Assembly (NCBI RefSeq): GCF_023653455.1 | Contig: NZ_JAKEDR010000184.1 | Coordinates: forward strand, 1 to 6,494 | Reading direction: 5' to 3' | Length of the DNA: 6,494 bases | From: Paraclostridium ghonii | GTDB taxonomy: Bacteria > Bacillota > Clostridia > Peptostreptococcales > Peptostreptococcaceae | In this document: positions 6,486-6,494 of the stretch, one piece after another | Position numbering within the stretch: the stretch's first letter is position 1 | Layout of the letters: every line of letters begins with the position of its first letter | Program-made: the position numbers and the translations under genes | The notes under the pieces: generated by a model | What the model saw: only the letters and a program-made list of their open reading frames with translations | Databases searched by the model: none | Told to the model about the DNA's origin: nothing

Positions 6486-6494
6486 ATATATAAT

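Overview
The window is very AT-rich DNA (base composition judged by eye). Codons are dominated by AGA, ATA, TTA and AAA, and nearly every gene has a strong AGGAGG-like ribosome site. This fits a low-GC Firmicute, most likely a Clostridia member such as Peptostreptococcaceae or Clostridium. That assignment is an inference from composition and protein style; no rRNA or other marker gene is present. All six genes read on the minus strand, so transcription runs from high to low coordinates. No gene-free stretch reaches 300 bases.

In order of transcription, the first unit (6474 to 4946) is a two-gene operon: a YihY/BrkB-type polytopic membrane protein and a stand-alone LUD-domain (lactate-utilisation-like) protein. 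They are separated by 2 nt, and the unit is closed by a clear intrinsic terminator at 4882-4924. The second unit (4778 to 3588) is one gene encoding an unusual fusion of a Cys-rich pentapeptide-repeat domain with a two-helix, potassium-channel-like pore whose selectivity filter is degenerate. It is followed by a long, nearly self-complementary hairpin (3469-3546) that can serve as a terminator on either strand. The third unit (3407 to 3207) encodes a 66-residue holin-like membrane protein.

The fourth unit (3139 to beyond position 1) is an ABC system with its own TATAAT-type promoter. It has a LolD/MacB-type ATPase and, 2 nt later, a large FtsX-like permease carrying an outward-facing proline-free coiled coil of about 285 residues. 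The permease runs off the left edge of the window, so its C-terminal part is missing.

The common thread is the cell envelope: four of the six products are predicted membrane proteins, and the ATPase works with one of them. Nothing shows that the four units act together. I see no mobile element, CRISPR array, tRNA or rRNA. The most unusual items are the channel with an altered filter on a Cys-laddered pentapeptide solenoid, the built-in coiled coil of the permease, and the long hairpin. None by itself demonstrates a new system.
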